From: Podocnemis expansa
Lineage: Eukaryota; Chordata; Testudines; Podocnemididae
Direction of reading: 5' to 3'
NCBI GenBank assembly: GCA_007922195.1
Contig: ML681963.1
Coordinates: forward strand, 58,692,584-58,756,583
Length of the DNA stretch: 64,000 bases
Positions 33,982-44,130 of the stretch are shown here, in pieces (the first letter of the stretch is position 1; each line of letters opens with the position of its first letter). The notes under the pieces are model-generated. The model was not told where the DNA came from and searched no databases. It was given only the letters and a program-made list of their open reading frames with translations. The position numbers and the translations under genes were made by a program.

Positions 33982-35339
33982 AAGCAGTGCGGCTCCGCTT
34001 CACCACCATGGCCTCACCAACTCCTCCCCAAACTCCCTCTCAAACTTCCATGTTTTCAGTCCCCCTGGTTGCTCAGCCACTGGCTTTTAAGGCCTTCTCT
34101 GCCTAGGTCAGCCCTTGCCCCTTATTAAACACACAGGGGAAGGGTGACCACAAGGCTGATTGAAGCTGGTGATCAAAGGTGAGCAGGGAACAATGGTACA
34201 AACAGCCCCCAGCCAATCACACAATCACAGTCCCAATTTCCACAGTAACTGACAACTAACAGAAATCATCTGTAGGGAAAGACACAAACACACAGCAATT
34301 CACTCACCCAAGCTTCACTCTCTCCCTCGCTTCTTCAGTTAGGGGATCACCTTTGCCTCCTTCTCAGGGCTTCACCAACTCCTTCCCTTGCAAACTCCCC
34401 TGTTTTCAGTCCCCCCGTTTGCAAGCTCCCCCTGGTCGCTCACCCACTGGTACTATATTAGCAATTCTCCAGTCACAGGGTATAAACTCAGAGTCTAAAG
34501 ATTTATTAAAAATTTTTGATCATGGGCTTGGAATTTCATGTGACAGTTCCTTTAATATTCTTGGAGGGAAAATATCTAGGCCTCCCAATTTGGTCTCATG
34601 AAACTGTTTGAATTTGACTTCCATTTCAGATGTGGTTATTTCTACTACCATATCCTTGTTCCCAATAGACATTCTGCCACTACCACAATCTCTTCAATAC
34701 CTTTATTAAAAACTGAAGCAAAGTATTACGGTAATTTAGTTGTTGGGTCACACCTAGATTACGTTTAATCTCCACTCCATCCTCAATGTTTAGCAGTCTC
34801 ACTTCTTTTCTTGTTTTCATTTTAGTTATATGGCTAAATATCCTTTTAATAATGGTTTTAATTTCCTTTGCAAGATCCAGCTCTACTTGGCATTTGGCAG
34901 TTTTCATTTCTTCCTTACACTTTCTGCCCTCCAGCAGATCACTCTCCTTCCTGATCCATCCCATCTTCTATTCCCTATAGGCTCCCTGCTTTCTCTAAAT
35001 GACTTATGGTTGTTCATCCAGTTTGATCCACAGCCCTTCCCTATGTAGAGTATTTGTTTTCCCCATGCTTGGAATACAGGTTTTAGATAGTTTCTGCGAC
35101 TTTGACTTAAAGTAGTTCCATGCCTCCTCCACATTCAGATCCTTGAATTCTTCAGTCCAGGCCACTTCCCTACTACTTCCTTTTTTTCCAAAAGGACAAA
35201 CTTTACAAAATTAAAAGGCACATGATATAGACATACATAATTATGGCTAGTATAGTGAAAATAAATCAGTTGTTCCTATTCACCCATTCTCTGAATACAA
35301 GAACAAAAACTCAGTTAAACTGAAGAATAGAGATTTTAA

Positions 35340-35700
35340 AATTTTATTTATTTATTTTCACACAACACATCCTGTGGAACTCACTGCCACTAACTACTAC
35401 TGAGACCAAGAGCTCAGTAGGAACAAAAGCAAACAATCAAACAGTATGGATAATGAGAATATCCACAGTTACTTTAGCTAAGCTAAAACATTTTTGTACT
35501 TCAGAGCATATGCCAACCAGTAACTGATGAGGTGACAAGAATATTTTCTCTACTGACATTCTATTGCCTAATTATTCACAATGGGATTTCTTATAACTTC
35601 ATTTGGGAGAAGTATCTGGTAGATTGGCCCTTGTCAAAGATCAGATATTGGACTGGAATTCAGCGCTGATCTGCTGAATATTGCCCTGTTTCCAAAGCTC
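35340..35700 (+). mobile_element. LINE 3' fragment, CR1/L3-like
   Basis: Reads 'cctgtggaactcactgcca', 'gaccaagagctcagtagg', 'tatggataatgagaatatcc' and ends 'agatcagatattggac'. This is the C-terminus and 3' tail of a second LINE subfamily, related to the fragment at 9141-9297. Confidence 0.65.
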
Positions 35701-35723
35701 TCCTTTCATGTTTACATTTTATG

Positions 35724-36479
35724 TAGGAGCTAAAGTATAACGTGGTAGGTCCTATAACCCTCCTAAACTGGTGGGACCCCTCATGCCGGTCCAGACCCTG
35801 CTCGCACAGGTGTGGGTCCTCCTCACGCTGGTGCAGGCCCCTCTCACACAGCCCAGCTACTGCCCCCCAAATGCCTGCCCCCAACTCCAGCTACTGCTCT
35901 CCATACTCCTACCCCTCCGACCCCAGCTACTGACCCTAGCTCGCTGATGATCCTTCAACCCATCCCCAACCTATCACTGTGCCTCACAGTCTTCCCCCAT
36001 TTCCCTGGGCTGATCCCCTCCCCTGCACCGTTTCCTTACCAGGCCAGCTCGCCTGTCCCCAATACCTCCCCAGGGTCCCCTTACCTGGCCACCACATCAC
36101 TACAGCAGCCCTGGCCCAGGCTGAGGCTACAGCCTGATCCTGCTCTGACTGAGCATGCTCGGAGGCTCTGAGCATGCTCAGTCAGAGCAGGCTCAGGCCA
36201 AAGCCTCAGGCTGGGTTGGGGCAGTTCCCTGCCTGCTGGAATGCAGCGGAATGGTGTTCCAGGGCCTGCTATTTTTAGGTGCTCTGCATCTGGACCCCTA
36301 AAAATAGAAAATGGAGCCAGAATGCTGCATTCCAGGGCCCACTATTTTTAAATGGTGGGCCCTGGAACACAGTGTTCCTGCTCCATTTTCTATTTTTAGG
36401 GGCCCCAGAATGCTGAGCCCCTAAAAATAGTGCACCCCGGAAAGTCATTCTCCCACATTCTGGCCTACCTTAACCCCTG
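35724..36479. mobile_element. hAT-type nonautonomous transposon with hairpins, 756 bp
   Basis: Perfect 8-bp duplication ATTTTATG (35716-35723 and 36480-36487). Ends TAGGAGCTAAAG and, inward from the right, CAGGGGTTAAGG. Contains a perfect 22-bp inverted repeat (36139-36160 with 36170-36191, 9-base loop) and a second pair of about 50 bp (36292-36344 with about 36353-36404). Its right end resembles the left end of 53426-54329 in opposite orientation ('cattctggggcccct.aaaatag'). Confidence 0.9.
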
Positions 36480-36487
36480 ATTTTATG

Positions 36488-37794
36488 TGTAATATTTTTG
36501 ACAAAGGCTCACAAAGAAATGCTAAGGTAAATAAATAATATAAATGTCCTAAGCATTAAATAAAGGTAAAGATCTACAAAATAAGATTTATTTTTTAAAT
36601 GAACACAATAACTTCACATAGTTCTCAGGTGAAAGAACTTTCAACAAGAAGTCAATACTAAAAAATACTCTGATTACTTTTAAAGAGTTTTCCTGCTACA
36701 CTTCTGCAAGTCCACCTCACTCCAGCACTGAGTAGTTGTCAGTAGGGCTAGTTTTTCTTGCTTTCTGTAGTTGGCAGAATTATTGCTATTTTTATATTCA
36801 GCAACTTTCAGCTCTGCTTTTGCCTTATCACGCTTGCCCGTTGTCTATGATCCATATACTTGGCTTCCTTGGAGAACTTGGACTTAACGATAAAGCAACA
36901 AGAAGTCTTTATATGAAAAGGAAGCAAGGAGACCATAGCTTGCTAATTAAAATGTCACTTAGAATATTCCTTGCTAAAACTGAGATTGGTGATGGTTTCC
37001 TTTCTTTATAGACCTTGTTTGGCAATATCTAAGACATCAGTATAGGGAACATACACGTGCTGGGTGCAGTTATGGCCCAAGTATCCAAAGCGTGGCTGAG
37101 ACAGGGAGAAGATGACCACTACCCTAGCAGTGGTAGTGGAGCCGTTTTGCATATGCAATGCAGGACAGGAAAGACAACTCTGAAGGTGCTAAGGGAAACA
37201 CACGCTGCAGCCTTTCCTATATGGATTTAACAGGTACAGCTAGAGATGTTACCTCTCAGTGGGAGGCAGTGCACCACCAGTGGTAAGCAAGCCCACTCCC
37301 TCCAGCAGCAGTATGAGCAGGATGTTTTCCTTGTGAGCTCCAAGATTAAAAGTAAGGCACATGATGGCTGCCTTCTGCTCAGCTGTAGGCCTCCTGGAAC
37401 CTCTCTAATCTACTGTACCTACGCAGGATAGAATAATTTAGCTCACTGCATTTTGCCATTTTTATCATTCTATTTCTTGTGCATAAAAAAATCTTCCAAG
37501 ACAAAATTTTTGTGAACCACTTTGGTTGCAGAACAATTTCATAATGTCCTGTCCAAATGTATTTCAGAAAGAGGTCATTTAATGTGGGTGCTGACAATTT
37601 CTTCACTTTGTCCCCTATGCAGTCCTGATTAAGTGACAACAGTCCCCAACACTATGGGCACTAGCAAATGATAGCATGATGTGACAAGTGTGTCCTGATC
37701 TAAAGACCTTTTACAATGTCAACTGTACTCCCACAAAGGTTACCAAGGAGGAGTCCAGCTATTAGAAAAATGATTAAATAAGATGCAAGAGAGA
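36488..37794. other. Unannotated stretch
   Basis: No gene or repeat recognised. Confidence 0.4.
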
Positions 37795-37910
37795 AGATGA
37801 GTGAGGTAATATTTTTTATTGGACCAACTTCTGTTGATAAAAAACGTTTTGTGCTATACACAGCTCTTCCACACACAACTCAGACCCTAAGAAGAGCTGC
37901 CCAACTACTT
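37795..37910 (-). repeat. Dispersed reptile repeat
   Basis: Contains 'tattggaccaacttctgttg' and 'cacagctcttc', the reverse complement of the family at 28230-28439. Confidence 0.6.
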
Positions 37911-38646
37911 ATTCCCCATTTATATATATGGATTTGATTTTTCTTTTCTTCCTAAAAAAGATAGATAGATTTCACAGAGCTAAATGTTTGAGATTCTCTG
38001 TAAGACTGGGCAGATGGGAAGAGATAAGCAATTGACTATTATACTTCTAATCCAAACTAATAGCATACAATTAATGTACCAAGTCAAGGGCAAAGAACGC
38101 TGTTATAACCAATGAGAACAAATATAAAAGACCTAAGAATATTCAGAAACTGCTCTCTCTCTCCGCATCTGAGAACAGGTTTGATTATAAAATAAAACCA
38201 AAATATATCTCCTCTGATAGTTTCAGAGCTGGAACCTCCGAGTCTGAGCATAAAGAGTAAATGCCAGCTAACATTTGGGCTTATTATTTCATACATTGAT
38301 AAAATAAATTCTCTGGTTGTTTTTTGTCCCTACATTTCAATGAACCATTGAAGCAAAATGAATTAAACAACAAGTTGGAACATGCCTAGGGCAACAAACT
38401 GTGTTTTATTTTTCTTCCAAGCTCCATCACTCTCAGGTTTCTAATGGAGACCATATCAAAAGAACCTTCAAACCCTAAACTGCAAATACTAAATAAATTA
38501 GCAGTATCTGAAGTGTCACTACCTTCTGCTTCCATTTAATGACCCTTTGCAGCTCCCTTTGCTTGCCTAGTCTCTCATACTAGTAGTACTTACAGAAGAC
38601 AGCATGAGAGTGGAGGGTAAGTTGGGGATTCTGAGGCCTTTGTCAT
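37911..38646. other. Unannotated stretch
   Basis: AT-rich, nothing recognised. Confidence 0.4.
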
Positions 38647-38649
38647 AGT

Positions 38650-39129
38650 GGGTATGTCTACCCAGCAAAGGTTTTTTGTTTTGTCTTTTGAAATAAGGAG
38701 GCTTATTTCAAAAAAACTTTATGCCTGCCCATGCAGGCATTTTGGTATTTCGAAATAAGCGCTTCATTATTTTGAAATAAAGTGCTATTTCACAATACTA
38801 AAACCTGAATTTATTTTGAAATATTGATTCTTTTAAAATAGCTATTTCGAAAAAAGCCATTCCAAGCTGCCAAATTGGCTTTTTTCAAAATAATAACCCT
38901 ATACTTTACATTGCCTTTCCATATTTCAAAATAGAAAGCATAGTGAAGACTTTCTATTTTGAAGTAAGAACTCCTGCCTTATTTTGAAATAGACAGTCTT
39001 CACTGGACTCCTATTTTGAAATAATAAATTTGAAATAATGCCATTTCAAAATAATTATTTCAAAATAAATTCAAAATAGTTATTTCAAAATAACTCTTTT
39101 GTAACCTCTGTGGCAGTCTAGCCATAACC
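38650..39129. mobile_element. TTCGAA-palindrome MITE, 480 bp
   Basis: 3-bp duplication AGT (38647-38649 and 39130-39132). Ends GGGTATGTCTACCC and, inward from the right, GGTTATGGCTAGAC. Body built of TTATTTCGAAATAA-like words, many decayed to TTATTTCAAAATAA as expected of CpG loss. Confidence 0.82.
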
Positions 39130-39132
39130 AGT

Positions 39133-40229
39133 GAGTGATTTGCCCCAGGTATGAGAGATGCAGCTGGCCCAACTTCATTGTCCAGGGTAAAATTTTATTC
39201 CATGGCATCATTTATATCCTAGGTTTTCTTCTTCTCCCACCCTTCAGACTGGTTCAGCCTTGTCACCATCTTTATTTCTCTATTCTGTTCTTCAGCCATC
39301 CTTCATATGTAGGAATTCCTCACTTCTCCCTGCGTCCTGATCTCTCCCTGTCCAACTGTCTTCAGTGGATTGATAGCAAGAACTGGGAAGTAGCTGAATG
39401 GCAGGCACAGCAGCTAAATTTACCACCATTATCGTGTGACAGGCAAACAGCTTTCACTTGAAAACAGTTACTTTTAAAAATTAGCCAAAACAGGAATTTT
39501 TCTTTTCACTCTTTCACAAAAATTAAGAGAACTTTACTGGTTTCATTCTATAGAGAGACTAATTCTCCTGACTAGGCCACTTTCTTTTGTTTTGAGCAAG
39601 AATCCTAATCTACATTTTAAATGTAATTTACCACATCAAGAACTTAAACAGATTTATTTTAATGAACTGGCACAATGTTGATGAAGATGATTCTAAAGAG
39701 CTGTAATATTAGTTATGAACAGCTACAGATTCTATATCTCATAACTATCAAGATTCCAAAATTATGAATTATTCCTATTTAAGAATTGCCCTAGCATCAT
39801 GCATTGTAGAAAATGTAGAACAGGGGGAAGAAAATAAAAATCCTAGATCTAATGGCTAGATTTCTTCAATAGTCTGAGGAAGCTCAAGCTGCTATAGCTT
39901 TTCACAAGAGTGTTGGTACAGATGAAGAGACTTCTCCTTTTTTCCCATCTGTGAATAACTAAATGAATTAAAAATCATAGTAAATTAATATGAAACAATG
40001 ACTTAGATGATGTGCCAGATACTGTAGTAAAATAAGGAACCTGATGGAATCAAGTATTATAATTAAATTGTGCATAAAAGTCAACTATGTTTTATACAGC
40101 TTTGGGCAAAATACTGTAAACTTTAATTACCTGGTTTGCATCGTGAACAATTCTGTGAGGAAAGAAAGAGGCTGTGGTCATATTGATTTCTTTTAGTTTA
40201 GTGATAAAGTGAAGATGTGTTTGCAGTCA
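39133..40229. other. Unannotated stretch
   Basis: AT-rich, no recognisable feature before the CR1 junction. Confidence 0.4.
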
Positions 40230-41666
40230 AGCATGCATCCAAGGGTGCTGAGGGAATTGGCCGATGATTTAGCAGCACCGCTGGCCGTTATCTTTCAAAA
40301 CTCATGGAGAACAGGGGAGGTGCCAGAGGATTGGAAAAAAGCAAATGTAGTGCCTATTTTCAAGAAAGGGAAAAAGGAGTATCCAGGGAATAATAGACCA
40401 GTCAGCCTCACCTCAATCCCTGGCAAAATTATGGAGCAGATTCTTAAAGAATCCATCCTCAAACACTTAGAAGAAAATAAAGTGATCAGGAACAGTCAGC
40501 ATGGATTTACCAAGGGTAAATCATGCCTGACCAATCTCATCTCCTTCTATGATCAGATGACTGGTTTTCTGGATGCAGGAAGAACCATTGATGTGATATA
40601 CCTTGATTTTAGCAAGGCTTTTGATACAGTTTCCCACAGCATTCTCATTGGCAAATTAAGGAAGTATGGGTTGGATAGGTGGACTATAAGGTGGATAGAA
40701 AACTGGCTAGATCAACAGTTTCAGCGTGTAGGAATCAATGGTTCCATGTCTAGCTGGCAACCAGTCACGAGTGGGGTGCCCCAGGGGTCGGTCCTGGGGC
40801 TAGTTCTGTTCAACATTTTCATCAATGATCTGGATGATGGAATAGACTGCACTCTCAGTAAGTTTGCGGATGACACCAAGCTGGGGGGAACAGTAGACAC
40901 GTTGGAGGGCAAGGACAGGATTCAGGGAGACCTAGATAAATTGGAACAGTGGGCCAATAAAAATCTTATGAAGTTCAGTAAGGACAAGTGTAAAATCCTG
41001 CATGTGGGATGGAAAAACCCCATGCACTGCTACAGGCTGGGGAACATTCAGCTAAGTAGCAGCAGTGTAGAAAAGGACCTGGGGGTCATGGTGGATGGGA
41101 AGCTGGATATGAGTCAGCAGTGTGCTCTTGCTGCCAAAAAGGCCAATGGCATACTGGGCTGCATCAAAAGAAGTATTACCAGCAGATCAAGGGATGTGAT
41201 CATTCCCCTCTATTCTGCACTGGTGAGGCCACATCTAGAATACTGTGTTCAGTTTTGGGCTCCCCACTACAAAAAGGACAGGGACATGCTAGAGAGAGTT
41301 CAGAGGAGGGCAACCAAAATGATTAAAGGGTTGGAGCACAAGCCCTATGAAGAAAGACTGAAAGCATTAGGCTTACTTAGTCTGCAGAAGAGAAGATTGA
41401 GGGGGGATTTGATAGCAACCTTCAACTACTTGAAGGGATGCTCTAAGGAAGATGGAGCTCGACTGTTCTCGGTAGCAACAGAGGACAGAACGAGGAGCAA
41501 TGGTCTCAAGTTGCAGTTAGGGAGGTCGAGGCTGGATATTAGAAAAAACTTTTTTACTAGGCGAGTGGTGAAGCCTTGGAATGAGCTGCCAAGGGAGGTG
41601 GTGGAGTCTCCATCTTTGGAGGTGTTTAAGGCCCGGCTGGACAAAACCATGACTGGGATGGTTTAG
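40209..41666 (+). CDS. CR1 ORF2 fragment: reverse transcriptase and C-terminus
   Basis: 485 uninterrupted codons; the first seven or so are host sequence read through, since the LINE begins at about residue 8. Domain order: palm/fingers motifs [10 protein letters not shown] and [16 protein letters not shown] (residues about 50-75), [13 protein letters not shown] (about 95-110), [14 protein letters not shown] (about 133-148), [14 protein letters not shown] (about 187-200), catalytic FADDTKLGG (about 218-226), then LHVG and [10 protein letters not shown], and the CR1 C-terminal region with [18 protein letters not shown] and [17 protein letters not shown]. The endonuclease is missing, so it cannot move itself. 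Not a host gene. Confidence 0.93.
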   Translation: MKMCLQSSMHPRVLRELADDLAAPLAVIFQNSWRTGEVPEDWKKANVVPIFKKGKKEYPGNNRPVSLTSIPGKIMEQILKESILKHLEENKVIRNSQHGFTKGKSCLTNLISFYDQMTGFLDAGRTIDVIYLDFSKAFDTVSHSILIGKLRKYGLDRWTIRWIENWLDQQFQRVGINGSMSSWQPVTSGVPQGSVLGLVLFNIFINDLDDGIDCTLSKFADDTKLGGTVDTLEGKDRIQGDLDKLEQWANKNLMKFSKDKCKILHVGWKNPMHCYRLGNIQLSSSSVEKDLGVMVDGKLDMSQQCALAAKKANGILGCIKRSITSRSRDVIIPLYSALVRPHLEYCVQFWAPHYKKDRDMLERVQRRATKMIKGLEHKPYEERLKALGLLSLQKRRLRGDLIATFNYLKGCSKEDGARLFSVATEDRTRSNGLKLQLGRSRLDIRKNFFTRRVVKPWNELPREVVESPSLEVFKARLDKTMTGMV

Positions 41667-41757
41667 TGGGAGTGGTCCTTCCTCTGGCAGGGGGTTGGAC
41701 TAGATGACCTATGAGGTCCCTTCCAACCCTGTGATTCTATGATTCTATGATTCTATT
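40230..41757 (+). mobile_element. CR1 LINE, 5'-truncated, 3' half of ORF2
   Basis: Starts abruptly within ORF2 ([11 protein letters not shown]) near 40230 and runs to a 3' UTR ending in the tandem octamer ATTCTATG near 41757. 5' truncation is the usual outcome of incomplete target-primed reverse transcription. The preserved frame and near-consensus tail suggest a younger insertion than the other CR1 copies here. Confidence 0.95.
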
Positions 41758-42359
41758 TAAGTTAGTGAAAGGCAAGTGTGCTGAAAGAAGCAGGAAAAAA
41801 AAAAGCAGCAAACAAAATGGTGTATTTATAAGGACATTTGACCACAGACATGTAACTGTTTGACAATGCACAGACTCCGCTCAGTTATCCACACCAAGGT
41901 CCCACCATTGCTAAACAAGGAGAACAGAAATGAAGAATTTATACAGACATTCCTGCCTTCTGGAAAAGAGTTTTTGAACAGATTTTGAACTCTAGATGGA
42001 TTGTTAAAATAAGCTTAAAGAGCATCAAAGAATACAGAAGGACTCTGTATAAATTACAGGAACTTTCAATTGGATGTGTCAACAGCTGGCAGAGCACTGA
42101 TGGAGAGACTGCAACTTGTGCAAGCATAACTGCAAAGCTGAGATACACCACAAGGGGCCCACAGAAAGCAACTTGTGGAGGTGAGTGTTCAAGATATATA
42201 CCAAGATGTTGTACCAACACTTATGGCCTTGTCTTCCTTGAGAGACCCAATAACCCTATGGATTGTTTGGTAGGTTTTCTGCTTCTGATGTACTTCTGAA
42301 ACATTGCTTTTAGTTTTTGTGTCTTTTGGTAGCTGCTCTTCAAATCATTGGCATACTGA
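41758..42359. other. Unannotated stretch with a possible exon
   Basis: No repeat recognised. A short open segment at 42060-42180 is preceded by ATTACAG and followed by GTGAGT; see the separate entry. Confidence 0.35.
42060..42180 (+). other. Candidate internal exon, very tentative
   Basis: 121 bp open in one frame (begins ELSIGCVNSWQS, ends ATCGG) with an AG immediately upstream and a consensus-like donor, GAG|GTGAGT, immediately downstream. It would start in phase 0 and end in phase 1. Cys-containing but matches no domain I recognise. The upstream polypyrimidine tract is weak. Splice-like words occur often by chance. Confidence 0.12.
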
Positions 42360-42778
42360 ATGACAGGGAATGGGAGAGGGGCAGGCTCCCAGTGGCCAGG
42401 CTGCAAGTGGGTGCCTGGCGAGAGGGAGGAGTGAGGGAATGCCATGCAGCACACCTGGCCAGCCCTTCACAATGGGTCAGGGCAGGAGACATGGGTACAT
42501 GTTGTGAAGGGCCAAACTGGCACCCCACCCACTCATGATGGGGGAAGAGACTGGCACTGCCCACTAGGTAAGTGTGGGGAGAGAAGAGGGGCAGTTCACT
42601 TTCACTCCCCTCCAAGACTCCAGCATCCCCCCTTCCAGATACAGCCCCCCCCCCGATCCAGGGTATCTGAGGGACAGTGGCAGGCACCTCCTGTGGGCGG
42701 GGGTGTGAGCAAATGTAGGCTTGGCACTCAGGTGCTAGGGACCCTCCATATGCTACTGCATCAAATTAGTTTTTGGCC
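42360..42778. repeat. GC-rich dispersed repeat, class unknown
   Basis: GC-rich block set in AT-rich DNA; 42657-42751 shares blocks with 6396-6510 in the same orientation ('cacctcctg', CAAATNTAGGCTTGGC). Could be another hAT-derived element; ends not defined. Confidence 0.4.
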
Positions 42779-44130
42779 TGGCTAATTATACTTTTACCCA
42801 TGACATGCCAGAATTTATGCTCTTATTTTCTTTAGTAAGATCTGACTTACAATTTTTAAAAGATATTTTTTGCTTCTAACCACTTCTTTTACCCAGCTTT
42901 TTTCACCACGGTGGCATATTTTTGGCATCTTGGTGGTTTAGATGTTTGTTTGTTTGTTTTATTTGGGACACACATTTAGTTGGAGCTACTATTGTAGGGT
43001 TTTTAAATAGTTTCCATGCAGCTTGCAGACATTTCCTCTTCTGACTATTCCTTTTAAAATCCATTTAACTAACCTCCTCATTTTGGGTAGTTCCCCGTTT
43101 TTAAGTTAAGTGCTACTATGGTGAGTTTCTTTGTTGGTTTTTCCCATGGGAGGAGTGTGACATTATGATTGCTATTGCCAAGCAGTTTGCATTTATTCAC
43201 CTCTTGGACCAGATCCACTGCACTTAGAGCTATCAAGAATTGCCTCTCCCTTAGCCAGTTCTGAGACTAACTGCTCCAGAATGCAATCATTAATGCTGTC
43301 TAGAAGTTTCATCTCTGTATCCCATCCTGAGGTGACATACATGCAGTCAATAGGGTAGTTGAAATCCCCCATTATTATTGGGTTTTCTGTTTTTGTAGCA
43401 TTTCTTATCTCCCTGAGCCCTTCACAGTCACTGTCGCCATCCTGCTCAGATGGTCAGTAGTATCTTCATACTCCTACTGCTAGACTCTTAATATTCAAGC
43501 ATAGAATTTCTATGAATAGAGATTCTATGGCAGTCTCTGATTCATTTAAAATTTTTACTATATTTGACTGTTTTCTTTCACAAACAATATTACTCCCCCC
43601 TCAGTGTGACCTACTCTTTCACTCCTACATATTTTGTGCTCTGGAATCACTGTGTCCCATTTTTTCTAGAGGGGTAGCCACATTAGTCTCTTGTACAGTA
43701 AAAACAATGAGAGTCCTGTGGCACCTTAAAGACTAACAGATTTCTTTTGGCAAAAGCTTTCATGGGCTCCAACCCACTTCATCAGATGTGTTCCATTTCT
43801 ATGGTGCCTTTTACACCAATGTCCTCATTTCATACCAGTCACTCAAGTCCATCCATCTTAGTACCTAGATTTCTAGCATTTGCACACACGTTTTTATAAA
43901 ATTTGTCAATATTTAGTTGTCTGCCTTCATGTGATGTAATTGAATGGGACTCTTTTTTGTTTGACTGTTTCTCTTCAGTTCCTACATGTACTTCATCAAT
44001 CTCTACTGTCTCTTCTTTAGTAGGATACAAAGTGTCCTTTTTATTAACCACCCTCCCCACTTTAGAAATGTGTCTGTCTAAAGCATGTGCTCATCCTCAC
44101 CTGTTGCCTTTCCTCCAGTCCTTAGTTTAA
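42779..44130 (-). mobile_element. Old CR1/L3-like LINE, endonuclease region
   Basis: Minus-strand LINE sequence. A frame at 44060-43839 contains KNVCANARNLGTK, the conserved start of a CR1-type endonuclease. Plus-strand text 'gttgaaatcccccattattattg' is the complement of the GDFN region. Decayed, interrupted by the SINE-like repeat at 43663-43786. Confidence 0.75.
43663..43786 (+). mobile_element. SINE-like repeat, simple form, 124 bp
   Basis: Flanked by TGTGTCCCATTT (43651-43662) and TGTGTTCCATTT (43787-43798), 11 of 12 alike. Body: 'aggggtagccacattagtctc', 'gagtcctgtggcaccttaaa', 'aaaagctttcatggg' and 'acccacttcatcaga'. This is the widely dispersed turtle form, without an inverted second arm. 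Confidence 0.82.

Larger units (their letters stand above)
30691..34450 (-). mobile_element. Nearly full-length CR1 LINE
   Basis: About 3.76 kb on the minus strand. From its 5' end: a tandem 5' UTR-type segment (34450-33985), an ORF1-like frame (33981-33718), ORF2 endonuclease (about 33520-32740), linker (32683-32190), reverse transcriptase (32373-31420) and C-terminus (31347-30769), then a 3' UTR and the terminal ATTCTATA at 30691. Frameshifts and stops split ORF2 into pieces, so it is inactive. It interrupts the L3-like LINE between AAAAATAGG and TACTATATT with at most a TA overlap, in keeping with the poor or absent duplications of CR1. Confidence 0.92.
28440..35190 (-). mobile_element. 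Old CR1/L3-like LINE split by two insertions
   Basis: Minus-strand LINE sequence in three pieces: 28440-29502, 30522-30690 and 34451-35190. The first holds the C-terminal and late reverse transcriptase region; its plus-strand text includes GATGAGGTCTCACCAGTACC and 'ctgatcatcctactagctc'. The last holds the linker before reverse transcriptase; a 94-residue minus-strand piece at 34680-34964 (SDLLEGRKCKEEMKTAKCQV...) matches the equivalent region of CR1-type ORF2. Pieces are in the right order to be one element. Confidence 0.8.
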
